A stretch of 64,000 nucleotides of DNA, taken from NCBI GenBank assembly GCA_963764235.1, contig CAVXRO010000014.1:496001-560000 (forward strand), given 5' to 3'. This DNA is from DATFVA01 sp963764235 (GTDB taxonomy: Bacteria > Bacteroidota > Ignavibacteria > Ignavibacteriales > Ignavibacteriaceae). A program made the position numbers and the translations under genes. Positions within the stretch are counted from its first letter, which is position 1. Each line of letters starts with the position of its first letter. This document shows positions 61,392 to 64,000 of the stretch, one piece after another. Under the pieces are notes generated by a model. The model worked only from the letters and a program-made list of their open reading frames with translations, made no database searches and was not told where the DNA came from.

Positions 61392-63491
61392 ATGTCAATA
61401 AACCTATCAAAGAAGATGAAAAGACTACTTGCAGTAATTATTATACTGGCAGCAGCCAATATTTATTTCGCTTATTCCGGAAATAATGAGTACTCATTTA
61501 CACAGGATAAAGACAGCACCGGAACTGTAGAACCTGCTTCCTACCAGCCGCAGGTTGATAAACTGGTGAACGCAATTATTTCGCGCTATCATTACAAAAA
61601 AGTTGATCTGAATGATTCATTATCAGCGGCCATTTTCGACAAATACATAAACACACTCGATTTTAGTCATAGCTATTTCCTTGCTTCCGATATCGATAAG
61701 TTCAAAGGTTTCAGAACTGAGCTCGATGATATGATAAAAGACGGTGATATCGGACGCGCTTTTGAGATTTTCAATACTTTCAAAGACAGGGTTCATGAAC
61801 GGCTTGATTACGCGGAAATACTGCTTGATAAGGAATTCAATTATACAAAGAATGACAGTTTGGAAATTAACCGTGAGGATGAGCCATTCCCGAAAACTGA
61901 AAAGGAAGCAGAGGATATCTGGTATAAAAGGGTTAAGAGCGATGCATTAAACCTGAAGCTTACGGGCAAGAAATGGGAGTCGATATCAGAAACACTTAAA
62001 AAACGTTATGATAATTACCGGAAGGCAGTGGATCAGTACAATAGTGAGGACGTATTCCAGCAGTTTATGAATGCCTATACGGAAACAATTGATCCTCATA
62101 CTAATTATTTTTCACCTATCACCTCGGATAATTTTAAGATAAATATGAGCCTTTCGCTTGAAGGAATAGGCGCCCAGCTGAGGACGGAGGATGATTATAC
62201 CAAAGTGGTCGAGATAATACCCGGCGGTCCCGCTTACAAGAGCGGACTTCTTCATCCGGAAGATAAAATCGTCGGAGTTGCGCAGGGTGATGCCGGTGAG
62301 ATGGAGGATGTTATCGGTTGGAGAATTACGGATGTGGTACAACTGATTAGAGGAAAAAAAGGGACGGTGGTCAGGCTTTTAATAATACCTGCCGACGGCG
62401 GCCCTAATGCCACTCCACACGAAATAAAACTGACCAGGGATAAGGTGAAGCTTGAGGAACAAGCTGCGAAAGATTCTGTACTGAACCTTGATCAGCAGAA
62501 AAAAGAGTTTAAGATAGGAATTATAGATGTTCCAGCCTTTTACAGCGATTATGAAGCCCAGCAGAGAGGTGAAAAGGATTATAAAAGCACGACAAAGGAT
62601 GTTAAAAAACTGCTTGAACAGTTGAAGACAGAGAAAGTTGACGGTGTTATTATTGATCTCAGAAATAACGGCGGCGGTTCGCTTCAGGAGGCCGTACAAA
62701 TGACAGGTTTGTTTATTAAAAAAGGTCCTGTTGTACAGGTGCGTGATGCAGACGGCTCAATTGATGTCGATAGAGATCCGGACCCCTCTATAGAATATAA
62801 TGGTCCTCTCGCTGTACTTGTTAACCGGTTCAGTGCTTCTGCTTCTGAAATTTTCTCTGCCGCTATCCAGGATTACGGCAGAGGGTTAATAATCGGTGAA
62901 CAGACCTATGGAAAGGGTACTGTGCAGAATCTGATAGATCTGAACAGACTTATGCCTGGTTCGGATAATAAATTCGGACAGGTAAAGCTCACAATAGCCA
63001 AGTATTACAGGATTAATGGGGGCAGCACACAGCACAAAGGTGTAATACCGGATATCAAGTACCCTACTCCTTTCGGAGATTCAAAAGAATATGGCGAAAG
63101 CTCGGAACCGAGTTCTTTGCCGTGGGATCAGATAGCTCCAACAGATTATGAAAAATACGGTGATTTTTCAAAATATATTCCTCAGCTTATAAATATGCAC
63201 AATGAGAGAATTAAGAACAATCCTGAATTTCAAAATTATGTAGCTTCAGTTAAAGAGGCAGAGGAATCTCACGATAAAAAATATGTTTCACTGAATTATG
63301 ATCAGAGGGAAAAAGAGAAAGAAGAAGAGGAAAACAGGAAATTTGAAGAAGAAAACAGGATCCGCAAAGAGCAGGGACTTAAACTGATTCAGAAAGGTGA
63401 AACCCCTTCTGTGAAAACCAAAAATTATGATGCGCTGCTTGATGAGACAGGGCATATACTTGCTGATTATATCCTTCTCTCAATCGGTTAA
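61392..63491 (+). CDS. prc: C-terminal processing protease (Prc/CtpA family, S41)
   Basis: The 699-residue protein trims or degrades periplasmic proteins from their C-termini. An N-terminal hydrophobic segment (about 8-28) anchors or exports it. A helical N-terminal part (about 50-230) precedes a PDZ domain (about 245-335: GIGAQLRTEDDYTKVVEIIP, GGPAYKSGLLHPEDKI), the S41 domain with Ser in VNRFSASASEIFSA and Lys in YGKGTVQ, and a long charged C-terminal extension typical of tail-specific proteases. It ends in a strong bidirectional terminator. Confidence 0.93.
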   Translation: MSINLSKKMKRLLAVIIILAAANIYFAYSGNNEYSFTQDKDSTGTVEPASYQPQVDKLVNAIISRYHYKKVDLNDSLSAAIFDKYINTLDFSHSYFLASDIDKFKGFRTELDDMIKDGDIGRAFEIFNTFKDRVHERLDYAEILLDKEFNYTKNDSLEINREDEPFPKTEKEAEDIWYKRVKSDALNLKLTGKKWESISETLKKRYDNYRKAVDQYNSEDVFQQFMNAYTETIDPHTNYFSPITSDNFKINMSLSLEGIGAQLRTEDDYTKVVEIIPGGPAYKSGLLHPEDKIVGVAQGDAGEMEDVIGWRITDVVQLIRGKKGTVVRLLIIPADGGPNATPHEIKLTRDKVKLEEQAAKDSVLNLDQQKKEFKIGIIDVPAFYSDYEAQQRGEKDYKSTTKDVKKLLEQLKTEKVDGVIIDLRNNGGGSLQEAVQMTGLFIKKGPVVQVRDADGSIDVDRDPDPSIEYNGPLAVLVNRFSASASEIFSAAIQDYGRGLIIGEQTYGKGTVQNLIDLNRLMPGSDNKFGQVKLTIAKYYRINGGSTQHKGVIPDIKYPTPFGDSKEYGESSEPSSLPWDQIAPTDYEKYGDFSKYIPQLINMHNERIKNNPEFQNYVASVKEAEESHDKKYVSLNYDQREKEKEEEENRKFEEENRIRKEQGLKLIQKGETPSVKTKNYDALLDETGHILADYILLSIG

Positions 63492-63507
63492 GATCTTACC
63501 TAAGTAT

Positions 63508-63540
63508 AAAAGAGGCTGCCTTACGGCAGCCTCTTTTTTT
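63508..63540. terminator. Bidirectional terminator between Prc and the ALDH7 gene
   Basis: AGAGGCTGCC (63511-63520) and GGCAGCCTCT (63525-63534) pair perfectly around TTAC. An A-run precedes and a T-run follows, so it works for both convergent genes. Confidence 0.93.
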
Positions 63541-64000
63541 ATATATCAAACTTAATTCCCTGAGCCAGCGGGAGAGCTGATCCATAATTAATTGTGTTAG
63601 TCTGTCTTCTCATATAGGCTTTCCAGGCATCTGAACCTGATTCACGTCCGCCTCCTGTTTCCTTCTCACCGCCGAACGCTCCGCCTATTTCGGCACCGGA
63701 GGTTCCTATGTTCACATTGGCTATACCGCAGTCGGATCCTCCTGCTGAAAGAAATGCTTCAGCTTCTTTCAGATTATTTGTGAAGATGCCCGATGATAAT
63801 CCTTGCACAACCCCATTGTGCAGTTCTATCGCATCATTTACATCCCCGGTATATTTAATAAGGTAAAGGATCGGGGCGAAAGTTTCTTCCTGCACAATCT
63901 TATAATGATTTTCCGCTTCCACCAGCGCTGGAGTAACATAAGTTCCTGCTTCATAACCTTTGCCTGAAAGAGCTTCTCCGCCGTAGATTATTTTTCCGCC
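63539..64000 (-). CDS. ALDH7-family aldehyde dehydrogenase, N-terminus cut by the window edge
   Basis: Only the C-terminal 153 residues are present. SDCGIANVNIGTSGAEIGGA, then FGGEKETGGGRESGSDAWK and YMRRQTNTINYG are the distinctive ALDH7 (antiquitin, alpha-aminoadipic semialdehyde dehydrogenase) ending. KIVQEETFAPILYLIKYTG and GLSSGIFTNNL are also visible. ALDH7 enzymes oxidise alpha-aminoadipate semialdehyde in lysine breakdown or betaine-like aldehydes. The catalytic Cys and Glu lie outside the window. The Prc gene converges on it, sharing a terminator. Confidence 0.92.
   Translation of the reverse strand, partial: GGKIIYGGEALSGKGYEAGTYVTPALVEAENHYKIVQEETFAPILYLIKYTGDVNDAIELHNGVVQGLSSGIFTNNLKEAEAFLSAGGSDCGIANVNIGTSGAEIGGAFGGEKETGGGRESGSDAWKAYMRRQTNTINYGSALPLAQGIKFDI

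Overview
The window looks like a piece of a free-living or gut/sediment Ignavibacteriales-type bacterium (Ignavibacteria, Bacteroidota/Chlorobiota branch). The main reasons are the C-terminal type IX secretion sorting domains with the NYPNPFNP signature on three secreted proteins, a TonB-dependent receptor of Bacteroidota type without a SusD partner, and the general gene mix. The taxon is an inference from these signatures; no search was run. Almost every gene from 1 to about 54.98 kb lies on the minus strand.

Layout. (1) 1-9.7 kb: an alpha-glucan/trehalose operon reading treS-maltokinase fusion, treZ, a GH57/DUF3536 amylase and treY (cut by the left edge). An 11-bp tandem repeat array lies upstream of it. 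(2) 10.1-11.6 kb: a secreted Ycf48/BNR-like protein with its own terminator. (3) 11.8-40.1 kb: a large pectin/galacturonate locus. From its promoter end it encodes a PL1-type pectate lyase, TonB receptor, secreted beta-helix protein, PL9 pectate lyase, GH28-GH105 fusion, LacI regulator, pectinesterase-like protein, TRAP transporter, DUF4861 lipoprotein, UxaC, UxaE, KDPG aldolase, UxuB-type reductase, PPi-type phosphofructokinase, HAD hydrolase, a broken LarA-like gene, a broken gnd, KduI and KduD. Extracellular lyases and hydrolases cut pectin, TonB and TRAP systems import the pieces, and two intracellular branches (UxaC/UxaE/UxuB for saturated uronates, KduI/KduD for unsaturated ones) lead toward 2-keto-3-deoxygluconate. 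Mannonate dehydratase (uxuA) and KDG kinase (kdgK) are not in the window. (4) 40.4-45.7 kb: a tight five-gene operon with two PLP racemases, a sodium symporter, a frameshifted M20 amidohydrolase and a GNAT acetyltransferase, suggesting D-amino acid or N-acyl amino acid metabolism. (5) 46-46.4 kb: a small plus-strand transcription unit encoding a 45-residue basic membrane peptide, followed by a structured region and terminator. (6) 46.5-55 kb: a DUF2279 protein, prfB with its programmed +1 frameshift, a split AtuA pair, an archaeal-like HMG-CoA synthase/thiolase/DUF35 trio, miaA and pcm. (7) 55-64 kb: a UPF0316 protein, a frameshifted short membrane-anchored protein, a STAS protein, tRNA-Cys and tRNA-Gly, then plus-strand plsY, a DegP-like protease, purB and a C-terminal processing protease, ending in an ALDH7-type dehydrogenase cut by the right edge.

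A theme of the window is gene damage: gnd (two nonsense codons plus a 1-nt deletion), the LarA-like gene (net +2 shift, best explained by a 5-nt duplication), the M20 amidohydrolase (1-nt insertion) and the short membrane-anchored protein (1-nt deletion) are interrupted, and a 34-codon response-regulator tail is left near 61.1 kb. Single-base indels could be assembly error; the two stop codons in gnd cannot be explained by indel error.
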